A stretch of 64,000 nucleotides of DNA from Toxorhynchites rutilus septentrionalis (GCF_029784135.1 NC_073745.1:79857569-79921568); one strand, 5' to 3'; shown: positions 20,941-32,397, numbered from the stretch's first letter. Notes: generated from the sequence alone by a model not told the origin. Translations and numbers: made by a program.

Positions 20941-21066
20941 AAAAAGTCACAGGAGGGTTGTGTCCAAGTCACGACCGCATAGTTGACGTAGGATTCCGTA
21001 AGGCTATCTGTTGTTTTGGATATGTTTGAAGAATCACATTGGTAAACTTTTCGATAATGATTTGGT

Positions 21067-21275
21067 GGCCCGGAAAAGGGCCGTTTTTTCTGGTTGTTAG
21101 GTATTGTTTGTTCACTCTACCAGTGTTCACAACCGAGTGATGATGATAGAAGGATGGTGATTAGTCATTGGATGGTGCGTGTCACGATAGAAGATGCCAA
21201 AGAGGAATGAGATATGAAGAAAGCCGCCTTCTGTGGCCCTGAACGAGATGGCTCCTGTGTTTTGTATGGATAACA
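21067..21275 (-). pseudogene. H2B: H2B-like 3' end, third copy
   Basis: The histone-type hairpin reads GGCCCTTTTCCGGGCC on the minus strand (21067-21082). One loop-closing base differs from consensus, so the A:T closing pair is lost. Upstream on that strand are the same degraded EASRL-like and ITSRE-like blocks as in the other copies. No open frame of histone length. Confidence 0.4.
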
Positions 21276-21899
21276 TGAAGAAAACAAAACTCATCATTAC
21301 ATTAAATATAAGATAATTATCATTATCGGACACAATTATCAATTTTACTCACCAGAAAAAAAGTGTTACTGTGTTACATTTGAAATGTAAAAGATAATTT
21401 AATTTATAATTTTTACTTTCTGAGTGTTTTTATTCAACCCATTTTCGTTTCACTTTAAACCAAACGGGACACGGAAGTCCTCCATTTTCCCAATTTTTAT
21501 CGTCGCATGAACTTTCCTTGGGAGAAAAAAAATCGTTTCATATTTCAAGTCATTTTAACGCAACCGCTACCATATACAATTTTACAATGCATGATCGGGT
21601 ATTGATATGAAATTTCACGAAGCAATCAACATAACAATCAACATTCCAAAAATTCAAATTTTATTTATATTCTATCAAACATAAGTTCTATTCAGTTGAT
21701 TGAAACATCATTCTTCAATCAATCCATCGAAAGATTCTTGTTGGAACGAAAATAAAATAAAAACACTCGTTCATCACTCCCAACTTATTCGCCAGCACGT
21801 ATGCAATCAGCAATGCCCACGCTAGTTACAATGAGCACCATCCATTTGTAGGCGTCGTTTGTTAAACTATCGACCACGAGGGTATTTATATGCTGATTT

Positions 21900-22180
21900 C
21901 TCCCAGTTACCTTGAATTTAATCTCTGTTAGGAAATACATGTCGGTGGAAACAAAAGCTCCTCCTACTTTTATGTATTTGCAATGCCGATTTCCCCCAAG
22001 CAGCTTGGTTTTGATGTCTCTGTTAGGGAACACATTTCGATGGAAACAAAAGCTCCTCTTACTTTAATGTATTTGCAATGCCGATTTCCCCCAGGCAGCT
22101 AGGTTTTAATGTCTTTAATGTTAGGAAACACACTTCGGTGGGAACAAAAATATTTGCAATGCCGATATCTCCGTATCTTC
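21900..22180 (-). repeat. About three 95-bp tandem units, inverted orientation
   Basis: The reverse-complement unit is tatttgcaatgccgatttcc, cccaagcagcttggttttga and gtctctgttagggaacac. Same family as the arrays at 2690, 12730, 16320, 38100 and 45520. Confidence 0.85.
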
Positions 22181-22457
22181 AATTTCGACCAATCAGAAGT
22201 GGGTATTTCCGTTAGGATACCCGGATACCGGTTGAGATTTTTCAATTGTTCGATAGTCAGTTTCATGTCATATATTATTTTATTCAAAAAATTGTTATGG
22301 AGTGTCGAAATTGATTGACGCAAAAATCTCTTCAATCCATCATTAAATGACTGAGCAATAAGCGTTTGAAATTGGACAATTTTCACGATGTGCTCGATTT
22401 TCGATTTTCAATTTGTACCCCCATATGTTCCCGAAAAACGTAATCCTACGTCTAAAA

Positions 22458-23099
22458 ATTGTTCATGATGACAGTAGATCTCAACGTTTCATGCAATTTG
22501 AAGACATTTGGCATCAATTTTTTTTTTCGAAAACCCTGATTTCCATTTCCCCCCTTGGGTAATTCCATCTCGGATGGTCCACATTGGGTACGATATCGCC
22601 GGTGCGAAGAGCTATCTTTTGTGTGTATTGATTAAATTATTCATTAAGCTGGCGAAAAAATGAAACTATTGACGAGGTCAATTGCAAACAAATCCCAATT
22701 TAAGTCAATTCATGCATTATGGTAGTAGTTATCACAGCAAATAGTTAACAACATTTTGCCTAATCATCAACGGTATGCGTAGAAGTTCAGTGAGCTGACG
22801 ACATGAAGAGATATCTTCTATTGCAGTCTTGAATAATCGAGCCAAAGCGTTGCATTTATACCCGCTTTTGTAGACCGTGATAGCAAAACGAATTCCGGAG
22901 TGTAAAAATGCATAAGGTGTAAAAGTATTGCCGACTTGAATGTATCTGCAATGCCATTTCGGAATTTGTAATTTGAAAACATATTCCGATTTGCAAAAAT
23001 GCAAGCGAGTACAAAAGTACCCACAACTTGCATCTATTTTACAATGTCGATTTTCCCAGGCTTCGTGGTTTTGAAGTCTGTGTTAGGGAAACATCCATC
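22458..23099. other. Repeat tail, unassigned DNA and diverged 95-bp units
   Basis: Bases 22458-22550 continue the dispersed repeat split by the alpha element. Bases 22560-22880 are unassigned. From about 22880 to 23095 there are two diverged, inverted 95-bp-type units (tatctgcaatgccatttcgg and tgttagggaaac). No gene recognised. Confidence 0.45.
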
Positions 23100-23375
23100 C
23101 ATTCCAGCGATCGTACCTCAATCGTTGCGCAATCATAACTAGGTGGATTTCCGAGCGGCACTCGCATATATTTTGCGAGTTTTTTTGGAGTCATTTCAAT
23201 AGCCTGTTTTAAAAGCAATTTTAATGCTATTGAAAAAAGTTTTTGGAACAAAACGTAACAAGTATATAACGCGTAGACACTTTGTCTATCGAATGAAGTG
23301 TTTATCATACCATTTCGTTCAGTTGTTTAGGTGACACCCCTGTATAGAAATGAAAGACGTAGTCCTACGTCAAAA
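23100..23375 (-). mobile_element. Gamma-type HINE, 5' part with promoter-like block
   Basis: The 5' palindrome GACGTAGTCCTACGTC is at 23356-23371. The interior shares tatataacgcgtagac, aatagcctgttttaaaagca and the region around a TATA-like catatattttg with the copy ending at 26705, but the promoter block here is mutated. It joins diverged 95-bp repeats on the left, so its inner end is missing. Confidence 0.6.
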
Positions 23376-23561
23376 ATAAAAATTTCAATAATTCTGCAAT
23401 GGCTTCAAAAACATTATTGACAAACGACAGAAACCTTTATTCATTTAATTTGTTTCATCAAAATAAGGAGGCATCATCTTTCGATATATTATCCAAAAAA
23501 AAAAGTAAAAAGCTTATTAATACACAATTTATTCTAATTAGCCTATAATTACAGAAATATA

Positions 23562-24794
23562 TTAGGCTGTCAAAAAAGTCCTGCGGTATTTTTTTTTGAA
23601 TTTTCATTTGTTCATAAAATTAGTTTCAATCATCTGTTTTAAGTCAAATATGCGCCGTTTTGTTCGATGACTTGTTCCCAACGAGATGCCAATACCCATA
23701 ATACCCCTGTTATAGAAGCTCGCTTCCTTATTGTCAAAAAACTCGGATAGCCAATTTTCACAGGCCTCTTTTGTGGCTAACTTCTGACTACCTAGCTCGT
23801 TCGCCATGGACAAAAACAGGTGGTAGTCACTTGGTGCAAGGTCCGGACTATACGGCGGATGCAAAAGAACCTCCCATCCGAGCTCCCGGAGCTTCTGTCG
23901 CGTCACCAAAGAAGTGTGTGGCCTGGCGTTGTCCTGATGGAAGGCAATGCGGCCTCTGTTTATCAAAGATGGCTTCTTCTTCATGAGTGCTACCTTCAAG
24001 CGGTCCAGTTGTTGGCAGTTTCCTTGACAATCCCACCAAACACACAGCAGAACCTTCCTGGCCGTTAATGAGGGCTTGGCCACCGTCTGAGCCGCTTCAG
24101 CGGGCTTCGACCACGACCGTTTGCGCTTCACGTTGTCGTAAGTGACCCACTTTTCATCGCCAGTCACCATCCGCTTCAGAAACGGGTCGATTTTGTTGCG
24201 ATTCAGCAGCGATTCACATGCGTCGATACAGTCAAAGATGTTTTTTTGCGTCAACGTGTGTGGCACCCATACATCGAGCTTCTTTGTGAATCCAAGCTTC
24301 TTCAAATGGTTAATAACGGTTTGATGACTTATCCCCATCTCTTGGCCGATGCTACGGCTGCTACTATGCCGGTCTTTCTCGGCTAATTCAGCGATTTTTT
24401 CGCAATTTTCGACGACAGGCCTTCCGGAGCGTGGCGCATCTTCGACGACCTCTACACCAGAACGAAAACGTTGAAACCATCGTTGTGCGGTGGAAATGGA
24501 AACTTTATCGGGTCCATAAACTGCACAAATTTTATTGGCAGCTTGAGATGCATTTTTGCCTTTGTCATAGTAGTACTGTAAAATATGTCGGATTTTCTCT
24601 TTATTTTGCTCCATATTTGCGACACTATAACTCACGAACGACTTAACCAAACAAAACACTGTAAAGGACTATATTATAGCGCGCAAAAATACCTTTCCAA
24701 CAAGCAGTATGACTCGATACAATGAATACAACTAGAACTACGCGCTTACAACGACACCTCGCGGAAATACCGCAGGACTTTTTTGACAGCCTAA
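23562..24794 (-). mobile_element. mariner transposon, mellifera-subfamily type
   Basis: Inverted repeats of about 30 bases begin TTAGGCTGTCAAAAAAGTCC at each end and are flanked by TA (23560-23561 and 24795-24796). The 1233-bp length is slightly below that of a full mariner, in line with an internal deletion in the transposase. Both termini look identical by eye, so the insertion is young or of low divergence. Confidence 0.9.
23604..24614 (-). pseudogene. mariner (DD34D) transposase, internally deleted and frameshifted at the C-terminus
   Basis: I take the start at MEQNKEKIRH (24614). An earlier in-frame ATG at 24659 adds residues not typical of the family. Visible in order: an N-terminal HTH pair (residues about 1-110), WVPHTLTQKN, the first catalytic Asp in VTGDEKW, the second in FHQDNARPH and the third in YSPDLAPSDYHLF, giving DD34D. 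Between VWWDCQG and CQQLDRLK about 18 residues expected in mariner are absent (in-frame loss). After YNRGIM a shift replaces the last residues. The enzyme is therefore probably inactive, although the terminal repeats could still be used in trans. Confidence 0.85.
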
Positions 24795-24796
24795 TA

Positions 24797-25118
24797 TGAA
24801 AAATTGAAACAACATTTTTTTCTTTTGTTGTCGATGGTGGGTGGTAACGACTACATCGTCAAGCGATATGGATTAGAAAACAGACAAAACAGACCGTGAG
24901 AGTTCTCTAGTTAAAATTGTGTGGCTCAACTGGTCTGAATTATTTGAATCAATTTAATCCCGGAAAACATTCGGGGTCATTTATCCTTTCAATTCCGTAG
25001 CTCAGTATTCCAATACATGACTTTTTTACCCTGAAGAATTAAATCTAATTCCAAAACTAAGCTACTTACCGCAAAACAATGAAACGCCACAGCAGAAATT
25101 CCGTCACCGAATATTGTT
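24797..25118. other. Unassigned AT-rich DNA
   Basis: No gene or repeat recognised between the mariner and the fold-back block. Confidence 0.5.
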
Positions 25119-25525
25119 CAATTAAGTGCTATTAACAGGTGGTTATCGAGTTAGCATTAACCACTGGTGGGCTTCGAGTATCGAAGAAAATCGGGAAAAA
25201 ACTAATCGTTGCTGAAAAATACTCTGTCAGTTCCCCTGGGAATTGAAAAATACATTGATGAGAAAGAGTTTATTCTAATGTTTTCTATTCATATTGCATT
25301 GTTATATGAATAGAAAACCACAAAACCAAATGTATTTGGTCACAGTGTTACATGGATAGAAAACATTCAATTAAACTCTTTCACATGAATATATTTTGAA
25401 ACTTCCCAAAGGAACTGGCAGATTATTTTCAGTAACGATTAGTTATTTCCACATTTTCCTCGATACTGGAAGCCCACCAGTGGTTAATACCAACTCGATA
25501 ACCACCTGTTAATAGCACTTGATTG
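25119..25525. repeat. Large fold-back (inverted repeat) within gamma-type sequence
   Basis: The left arm (caattaagtgctattaacag, ggtggttatcgagtt, attaaccactggtgggcttc) is mirrored on the right (gaagcccaccagtggttaat, aactcgataaccacctgtta, atagcacttgattg). Arms are about 170-190 bases with about 90% identity by eye. The same arm sequence forms part of gamma elements at 26155-26225 and 51045-51130. I therefore read it as two gamma fragments joined head to head, not as an independent MITE. Confidence 0.65.
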
Positions 25526-26706
25526 AAACATATTTGGTCACAGTGTTACATGGATAGAAAACATTCAATTAAACTCTTTCACATGAATATATTTTGAAAA
25601 TTCCCAAAGGAACTGGCAGATTATTTTCTAGCAATGATTAGATCTTTCCGGAACTTTCTCGATGCTGAATGGCATCCTAACGGAAAGAGTTCTGCGCGTG
25701 TATGTGTCGATCCTTCGCCGTCCACCTCCTCCAGCACGTTAGGCAACGATGTTGTCTTGTCGATGTCCTCACGAAAAATGAATGTGTCTCACCACCAGAA
25801 TATCGCTTAAGTATGCTTTTTGTGTGTGATTGAATCGAGAGAAGGTGTGGTTTACGATGGCAATTTGGAAGGCAAACTAGAGGGGAATGAACTCTCTGAG
25901 CTCGGAACTTTCGGCGACTGAGCAATAATCGATTGCGGGCGCATACAATATTGGATACGGAAATATCCTACTGATGGGGAAGAATAATCTTCTGAAGCTA
26001 TCCTGTTAATTGCGATTGATTGAAAAACCACAAAACCAAATGTATTTGATCACAGTGTTACATGGAAAGAAAACATTCAAATAAACTCTTTAACATGAAT
26101 ATATTTTGAAAATTCCCAAAGGAACTGGCAGATTATTTTCAGTAACGATTAGATATTTCCACATTTTCCTCGATACTGGAAGCCCACCAGTGGTTAATGC
26201 CAACTCGATAACCACCTGTTAATAGCCGCGCGTGTATGTGTGTGTAGCGATGTCTTCCCAGGGAACCGTTTGTGGCATCACTCTCCTCCTGATAGATTTC
26301 CTTCTGGCCTAGGGTGCACAAACAGGCTCTTGGTGACACCGTTCATCCGCGCTTTCATGATAAATAAAGAGCTTCACCGCAACAGCGACAACATGCTCCA
26401 ATCGCTGTTCAATTAGAACTGAGTGGATTTCCGAGCGCCGCTCGCTTATATACCGATTGGTGATTTCAATAGCCTGTTTTGAAAGCAATTTTAAGACTAT
26501 TGAAACAAGTTTTTGGATCAAAAAGTAACAAGTATATAACGCGTAGACATTTTATCTTTCGAATGAAGTGTTTATCATACCATTTCGTTCAGTTGTTTAG
26601 GAGCTATTAACGCTCAAAATCTCGGTCTCCGGCGTAACGCTTTCGTTTTCGAAACTTTGATTTTACACCCCGGTATAGAAATGAAAGACGTAGTCCTACG
26701 TCAAAA
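25526..26706 (-). mobile_element. Gamma-type HINE material, 5' end at right, partly duplicated
   Basis: The 5' palindrome GACGTAGTCCTACGTC is at about 26690-26705. Leftward on the minus strand come a CCAAT/TATA promoter-like block (26443-26461), a degenerate segment and the gtggttatcgagtt block. The sequence attaaactctttcacatg repeats at about 25373 and 25573 and, in variant form, at 26076, so the region contains at least two overlapping gamma copies. The boundary with the plus-strand copy at 26707 is a head-to-head junction. Confidence 0.5.
26443..26461 (-). promoter_or_regulatory. Promoter-like CCAAT plus TATA block in gamma HINE
   Basis: On the minus strand CACCAATCGG is followed directly by TATATAAGCGAGCGGC and, about 30 bases on, a tccactcagtt start-site-like motif. 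The close CCAAT-TATA arrangement resembles insect histone promoters. The coding sequence that follows is too degraded to name. Confidence 0.4.
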
Positions 26707-27113
26707 TAATCTGTCAGTTCCCCTTGGAATTGCAAATTACATTCAAGCGAAAGAGTTTATTTTAACGTTTTCTATCCATATAATACTGCGACCAAATACA
26801 ATTGATTTTGTGGTTTTTCAATCAAGTGCATATAAAACAGGTGGTTATCGAGTTAGCATTAACTACGGTGGTGGACTTCGAGAATAATCCGGAAAGGTAT
26901 CGCTGCTGCAAAATAATCTGTCAGTTCCTCTTGGCATTGAAATTAACATACAAGCGAAAGAGCTCTCGTTTTCAAAGTGCCTCAAATATTCATTTAGTCA
27001 TTCATTCAGAATGGATTCAGATTCAACTTCAAACAAATGATCACTGAATCAACGATAGCCCTACGTCACCATTGCGGTTATACCATAGATATAACCCACT
27101 TCCTGTTTTTTAC
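26707..27113 (+). mobile_element. Gamma-type HINE, 3' part
   Basis: The 3' end shows tagccctacgtca, the hairpin with arms GGTTATACC and GATATAACC around ATA (27076-27096) and a T-run after cttcctg. Two copies of the ctgtcagttcc...aagcgaaagag block (26711 and 26929) lie inside it. The 5' end of this copy is missing at the junction with the minus-strand gamma. Confidence 0.65.
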
Positions 27114-28057
27114 TATTGGGTAAAAATCAATCAAATTTTGCACACTTTCTCATTGATGTGTATTGTCTACATGCTGTCAAACTCGAAGTCGTGTTTTTCG
27201 ATTCAACGAAAATGGAGGTGAATCAACGCGAGTCGAGAGAACAAAATCTTTCCAAACACCTGGAATTTCCTGACCTGTCGCACCGGCAGATGGGAAAAAT
27301 GTTGAACATTCACCATTCAACCGTCTCCAGAGTGTTGAAGCGGTTCCAGGAGCGGTTGACGTGGGACCACGGCAAAGGAGCTGGAAGAAAACCGGGACCG
27401 GAGAACAAAAAAGACGGAGGGAAAGGTGAAGCGGATGATTAAAGCAAATCCCAACGTCTCAAGCCGTGATTTGGCTAAAAAGATCGGCATGTCGCAGAGC
27501 TACGTCCTGAAGGCAGAGAAGAGAGCTGGACTTCATACATACAAGGTACAGAACTTCCCAATTAGCGATGAGCGGCAACAATCGACGGCTAAAACTCGGG
27601 CACGGAAGCTTTACGAGAAGTTGCTGACAAAATATGGCTGCTGTGTGATGGACGATGAAACGTATATAAAAGCCGATTTTAAGCAAATTCTGGGGTTGGA
27701 GTTTTTCACCGGCAAATTTAAGAAGAAGAAAATGTCGAAGTTCGCCTCCAAATATCTCGTTTAGCAGGCCATCTGCTCTTGCCGACTGAGGAGTGAGCCT
27801 TTCGTGACAAAGGCCACAGTAAATGGCAAGATCTACAAATATAAGTGCCTCGAGAAGCGCCTTTTGCCGTTCTTGCAGCAGCACGACGAAGCTCCGCTAT
27901 TTTGGCCAGATTTGGCATCATGCCACTAAAGGGTGTGTCACATCAAATTGCATCACGGAAAAAACGCTGTAGAAATTCGCCCAGTAGACCGATCCTTTTG
28001 AAAAATTTTAGACAGTAAAATAAAAACTATTAAACAACTTTGGCATTTTCTTTTTAT

Positions 28058-30350
28058 TCATAGTTCGAGCCCAAGCCCGTATGCTCGCACCTTCCTCTTT
28101 ACCCCGTCCATAAGGTTCTGTACAACGTCAGGTTGTAGTTTTTTTTTTGAACAGAAATCCATTTTCTCTTGAAGCCCGCCTCCGATTTGACAACTTTTGG
28201 GTTCTTCCGGAGGGCCTGCTTCATAATCGCCCAATATTTCTCTATTGGGCGAAGCTCCGGCACGTTGGGCGGGTTCATTTCCTTTGGCACGAAGGTGACC
28301 CCGTTGGTTTCGTACCACTCCAACACGTCCTTTGAATAGTGGCACGAAGCGAGATCCGGCCAGAAGATGGTCGGGCCCTCGTGCTGCTTCAATAGTGGTA
28401 GTAAGCGCTTCTCTGCCGTAATCTCGCAAAGTGACGCAAGCGGCAACATTGACATTTTACGTTTTTTGTTATAGATCGATAAAGAATACCAAATCCTTCC
28501 AAACAACTGTAAAAATTTACAGAAATGTGAAAAAATGACCCCGTGAAAGCTTGAAAACGGAGTGGCGCAAGCGCCATTTCCACTGTGATGGGGCGCAAGC
28601 GCCATTTTCTCTATGTTGTGACGTAATTTGATAGTGATGCGATGTGATTTATTTATCTGTTCTGATAGAGTACGACGAATGAGCAGGGACTGCAATATTC
28701 ACATAACTTGTTCCGTAATGAAGGTTTAGCATAATAAAAGTCACATGCCTTCTTTCTTGTAAAAAAACACTTTCCCGAGAAGCTTGTCATGCCAAGTATT
28801 TTAATCAAAAACAGTCCATCCCCATGTAATGTTACTTTTATAATAGCAATTTTGTTTAAGAATTAGAAATCATGTACTAAGAAGCTCACAAAACCATGTA
28901 CTTTATATTCATAAAATCAAACTCATCAATTTAATTGTTGATTACAAGGATTCCCTAATATGTAGTGTCTTTTTTCTTCAGGCATCAAGGGACAACGCTT
29001 CTTGACGATGTTTACTTTCCTCGCCTGTTCAATTTCTCTTTCGGATAAATTGAAGCTGAGTGTTGATTGAAGGATAAATGTCGGATTTGGTGAACAGCTG
29101 CACTCTTCTAAATGCTCCAAACGAAACGAAACACATATTGTAACAAAACTCAAAACATCCTCGCGTAAACTGAATCTGTTTTACTTCGGATAATTTCGGA
29201 CGGCATTATGTTATTTAACACGGATGGTTTCAATTGCATTTTGAATTCGAAAAAAATCGGTGCTGTCCATAATTATTACAATCGGGTTCTCAACTACGTT
29301 AACCTGCTCGACTCATGCTACAAAGTTGGGTAAGTATGTGAATTCTTCTCCCTGATGCTTAGCTCAACGGCAGCATGTTGGAGAAAATAATTGGAAATAG
29401 ATTCTCACATATTTTGATGGATGAACGCCAATCGGTTGTGGAAACAGCGATTTAAATTTGCTGTTTCCAAAACAAATTGGCGTTGGTGGCATAGCTTAAA
29501 TAAAACTGCATTTTTTCAAAAATCAAACCGATGGCAATGTTTTTCCATCAACAATACACATTTTGTACAGATCAGATTTTCGTAATGTACGCGTATGCTG
29601 ATTATACATGCAATTTTACAAAAAGTCTCGTACTGAAAGTTCTTACCTCTGGCGCTTGCGTCACTTTGCGAGATTACGGCAGTTCTGTAGGCACTCCTTA
29701 AGGTAAACCTGCCCGTTTACCGTGCCGGTCATCACGAAGGGGGCGCTCCGCTTTCCGCAAGAGCAGATCGCTTGCCACACCATGTACTTTTTGGCAAACT
29801 TGGATAGTTTCTGCTTGCGAATCTCCTCCGGAACGCTGAATATGTCCTCTGCGGAGAAGAACAACAGGCCTGGTAGCTGACGAAAGTCCGCTTTGACGTA
29901 GGTTTCGTCGTCCATTACCAGGCAATGCGGCTTCGTCAGCATTTCGGTGTACAGCTTCCGGGCTCGCGTCTTCCCCACCATGTTTTGCCTTTCGTCGCGG
30001 TTAGGAGCCTTCTGAACCTTGTATGTACGCAGGCCCTCCCGCTGCTTGGTCCGCTGGACGAATGAACTTGACAAATTCAGCTTATTGGCGACATCCCGGA
30101 CCGAACTTCTCGGATCACGTCTAAACTGCTTAACTACGCGCTTGTGATCTTTTTCACTGACGGAGCATCCATTTTTGCCGTTCTTCACCTTCCGGTCGAT
30201 GGTTAGGTTCTCAAAGTATCGTTTTAGTACTCTGCTGACCGTGGATTGGACGATTCCCAGCATCTTACCGATGTCCCGATGTGACAACTCCGGATTCTCG
30301 AAATGAGTGCACAGGATTATTTCACGACGCTCTTTTTCGTTCGACGACAT
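28058..30350 (-). pseudogene. DD37E transposase, interrupted by an insertion
   Basis: It starts MSSNEKERREIIL at 30350 and runs through HTH segments and VMDDETYVKADF to KECLQ at about 29687, where the insert begins. It resumes at 28408 with KRLLPLLKQHEGPTIFWPDLASCHY and ends with GVKRKVRAYGLGLEL at 28058. An extra-T indel in a homopolymer near 28140 shifts the C-terminal part. It is nearly identical to the transposase at 32989. The DD37E triad is present but split over two pieces. Confidence 0.85.
28413..29682. mobile_element. Unclassified 1.27-kb DNA element, 4-bp TTCT target duplication
   Basis: Inverted repeats of about 30 bases begin CTGCCGTAATCTCGCAAAGT and end at 29682. The uninterrupted sister transposase reads gcgcttctgtagg, so the duplication is TTCT at 28409-28412 and 29683-29686. 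Inside the left end the motif ggcgcaagcgccat occurs twice as a short palindrome (28564 and 28592). No transposase was found. A 4-bp non-TTAA duplication with these termini fits none of the families I know well; Chapaev- or Sola-type are possibilities. Confidence 0.8.
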
Positions 30351-30835
30351 TTTTCCAAATTTACGAAAAATTGACAGTGAAGCATGGCCAACGTGATCTA
30401 TACACTCTTATCTGATTATAAGCGAAAGCTGAAGATATAATTCCTAAAAATTAAATTTCTACAGCGTTTTTTCCGTGATGCAATTTGATGTGACACACCC
30501 TTTATTTTAAAAGTGTCCTGGAGTGGTATGAGGCCAATTCTGTTCATTTTGTTCCAAAGGACATGAACCCGCCAAACTGTCCGGAGCTGCGCCCGGTGGA
30601 GCAGTACTGGGCAATAATGAAGCGGGAACTTCGGAAGAGCAAGAAGCCAGTCAAAGACGAGAAGGACATGTAAAGAAAATGGAAAAAAACCTGAGAAACT
30701 GGTACCGGATGACACTGTAAAGACTTTGATGGAGGGCATCAAGCGAAAATGCGTTCAATTTTACACTCAAGGCTCCATCGATTAACTTTTCTTTTGATTT
30801 TTGAAGTAAATATATGTATAAAACTACCCTAACAT

Positions 30836-31050
30836 TTTGGAAGGAAGGAAAGTCTTGTATTATAGAGACTTTAAACTTTTGCAGTTCATTCGTCTCTAGC
30901 CTTAAGAAAGGCCCTTTGAAAACTCTACTCTACTCTACTCCAGCGCTACCACCTCCGCCCTCTTGCCTTGAGAAAGGCACTCGATCCCTCGCCGTCCAGC
31001 TCGTCCAGCAACGATGTTGTCCAGTCGGTGTCCACACAAAGAATGTGCCC
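30836..31050 (-). repeat. Dispersed repeat with histone-like stem-loops, second copy
   Basis: This is an inverted relative of 10905-11140: it contains agagactttaaact, ttcattcgtctctagcc, the CTCTA repeat (ctactctactctac) and ttgtccagtcggtgtccaca. On the minus strand the hairpins are GGCCTTTCTTAAGGCT (30898-30913) and TGCCTTTCTCAAGGCA (30964-30979). The first has kept pairing with a TCTT loop. Confidence 0.65.
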
Positions 31051-32397
31051 TAAAATTTTGGTTTGATTCTAAACATTATAAGAAAATTGGCATGACATTT
31101 TCGGTGTCGCAATAATTTCGTGTTCGCCCTTTAATATGAGAACTTTTGCTTTGGGCATCCAATACAAATATTCACCTATTCGAGATGGGAAGAATCTTTG
31201 CATATCAGTCCACTTTATACCATTCCAGTCAAAGGACCAGTCACACTTTCATATATAGCGACACACACACACCGAGTCGGAAAGCGAAACCAGTCACGAT
31301 TGAACAGATTTCGGATTTCCGAGCTGCAGCAGCAGCCTTTCAGGAGTTGGGCGAATCCATTTGTTCAGCGTTATCGTATCATATCATATATTATTTCATA
31401 AATCTCGGGTGTCTCCTTGCCGGGAGCAGATTTTCTCACAGAGTGCTGTCGGTATGCGGAAAGAGCGACACGATGATGACGAAGATGATGTAGATGGGTG
31501 ATGATCCCATCGGAGAATCTGGCTTCTGCATCGGAGCGGACGGCATTCCACCGGTCCGGCTCAGTTTAACTCCGAGTTCGGTTGAGGTTTTCTAAGGTTT
31601 GCTTACGATTTTCCCCTTGGGTGCCCCCGAGGAAGTGTCAGCCAGTTGGAAGTTTTACTGAAGACGCTCCGGCTGCTGCTGCTCCTCTAGCTTTATCTTA
31701 CGGATGCTGTGCATGTTTGTGTATTTTAGGAGGGGTGATGGTGCCGGATGACGAGGCATGATTGCCACTTTCGACCGACTGCAGGAGAAATATGTTATGT
31801 GAAATATGGTAAGATTTCCTTCTTTCATAACTCCTCCACTTCGAATTATATGTTTTGTGGTTTATCTCGCTGCTTCTTGTTCCTCGGTTTCTTTTCCGAG
31901 AAAAGTTTGCGGACTCTGTGGCTTGGCGTTTTGCCTGTCTCGTAGAGATAAGGTAGCGAATGCATACACGATTTATTTGCACAGAGCACAGAGTGTATAA
32001 TGGACAACTATGCGAAAGTTTGCAAAATTATTTCCATGCTGGCTGTCATATAATAATGAGAACATGACAACTGTTTTATCGCGTGCCCTTTGAGACGGGG
32101 GGAAGAATAATAAACCACCGCATCGGCAATTGGTCAGAAGTGAGAGGGAGTGAAGGTTGAGATATGGAGAGGGAGATATGGATAGCTACAAAGATCTTCC
32201 TTTTAGCTTTGGTTGAAGATAGTTATTGACGTACATGATAAATCTTCCTTGTGGTTTTTCACATAGATAAAATTATACAATAGGTTTATGCACATTCGAT
32301 TGACTCTGATAAGCATGAGTCCAACATTCACTGATTTGACGGCAACAGCCATCTAAATGAGTTAGTTCTAAAATGGTACGATCTATCTTGATAGCAG
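31051..32397. other. Single-copy-looking DNA, no gene recognised
   Basis: Several ORFs of 65-115 codons exist on both strands, none with recognisable domains or neighbouring exons. A short CA repeat lies at about 31261. The 31480-31700 part is GC-rich with a gctgctgctg run. Could be intronic. Confidence 0.4.

Larger units (their letters stand above)
20940..22457 (-). mobile_element. Alpha-type HINE, H2B-like, about 1.5 kb
   Basis: It reads leftward. The 5' end is at the right (rc of cgtaatcctacgtc at 22439-22453). The 3' end at the left has aaaaagtcacaggagg, a hairpin (20956-20976) slightly damaged by a transposed CAAG, and gttgacgtaggattcc. Three 95-bp units lie at about 21900-22180 and the H2B-like relic at 21067-21275. 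The insertion split the repeat described in the neighbouring entry at an A-run. Confidence 0.7.
27929..30502 (-). mobile_element. Younger DD37E transposon, itself split by a 1.27-kb element
   Basis: Terminal repeats of 49 bases start AAGGGTGTGTCACATCAAAT at both ends, flanked by TA (27927-27928 and 30503-30504). Removing the insert at 28413-29682 and one target copy leaves 1300 bases, the same as the sister copy at 32837-34132. It lies within the codon region for SCHYF of an older DD37E gene, so the order of insertion is clear. Confidence 0.9.
27208..30784 (+). pseudogene. Older DD37E transposase gene, split by a younger DD37E transposon
   Basis: The reading starts MEVNQRESREQ at about 27212. 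After a frameshift near 27420 it continues as MKRMIKANPNVSSRDL. It passes the first catalytic block VMDDETYIKADF, an in-frame TAG at about 27763 and the second block WPDLASCH at about 27905. There a TA was hit by another transposon (27929-30502). The third block, LRPVEQYW with its Glu, follows at about 30590. Further stops and an indel lie near 30670-30720. The 37-residue Asp-Glu spacing is kept once the insert is removed. Terminal repeats were not identified; the element probably spans about 27114-30835. Confidence 0.8.

Noticed and set aside
25119..25525. Independent fold-back MITE
   Set aside because: The arms are gamma HINE sequence seen elsewhere next to other gamma parts, so a head-to-head junction of gamma fragments explains it better.
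28147..28335. ORFs antisense to DD37E transposases (also 33414-33917 in a second frame)
   Set aside because: Shadows of the GC-rich transposase coding sequence; they disappear at transposase lesions.
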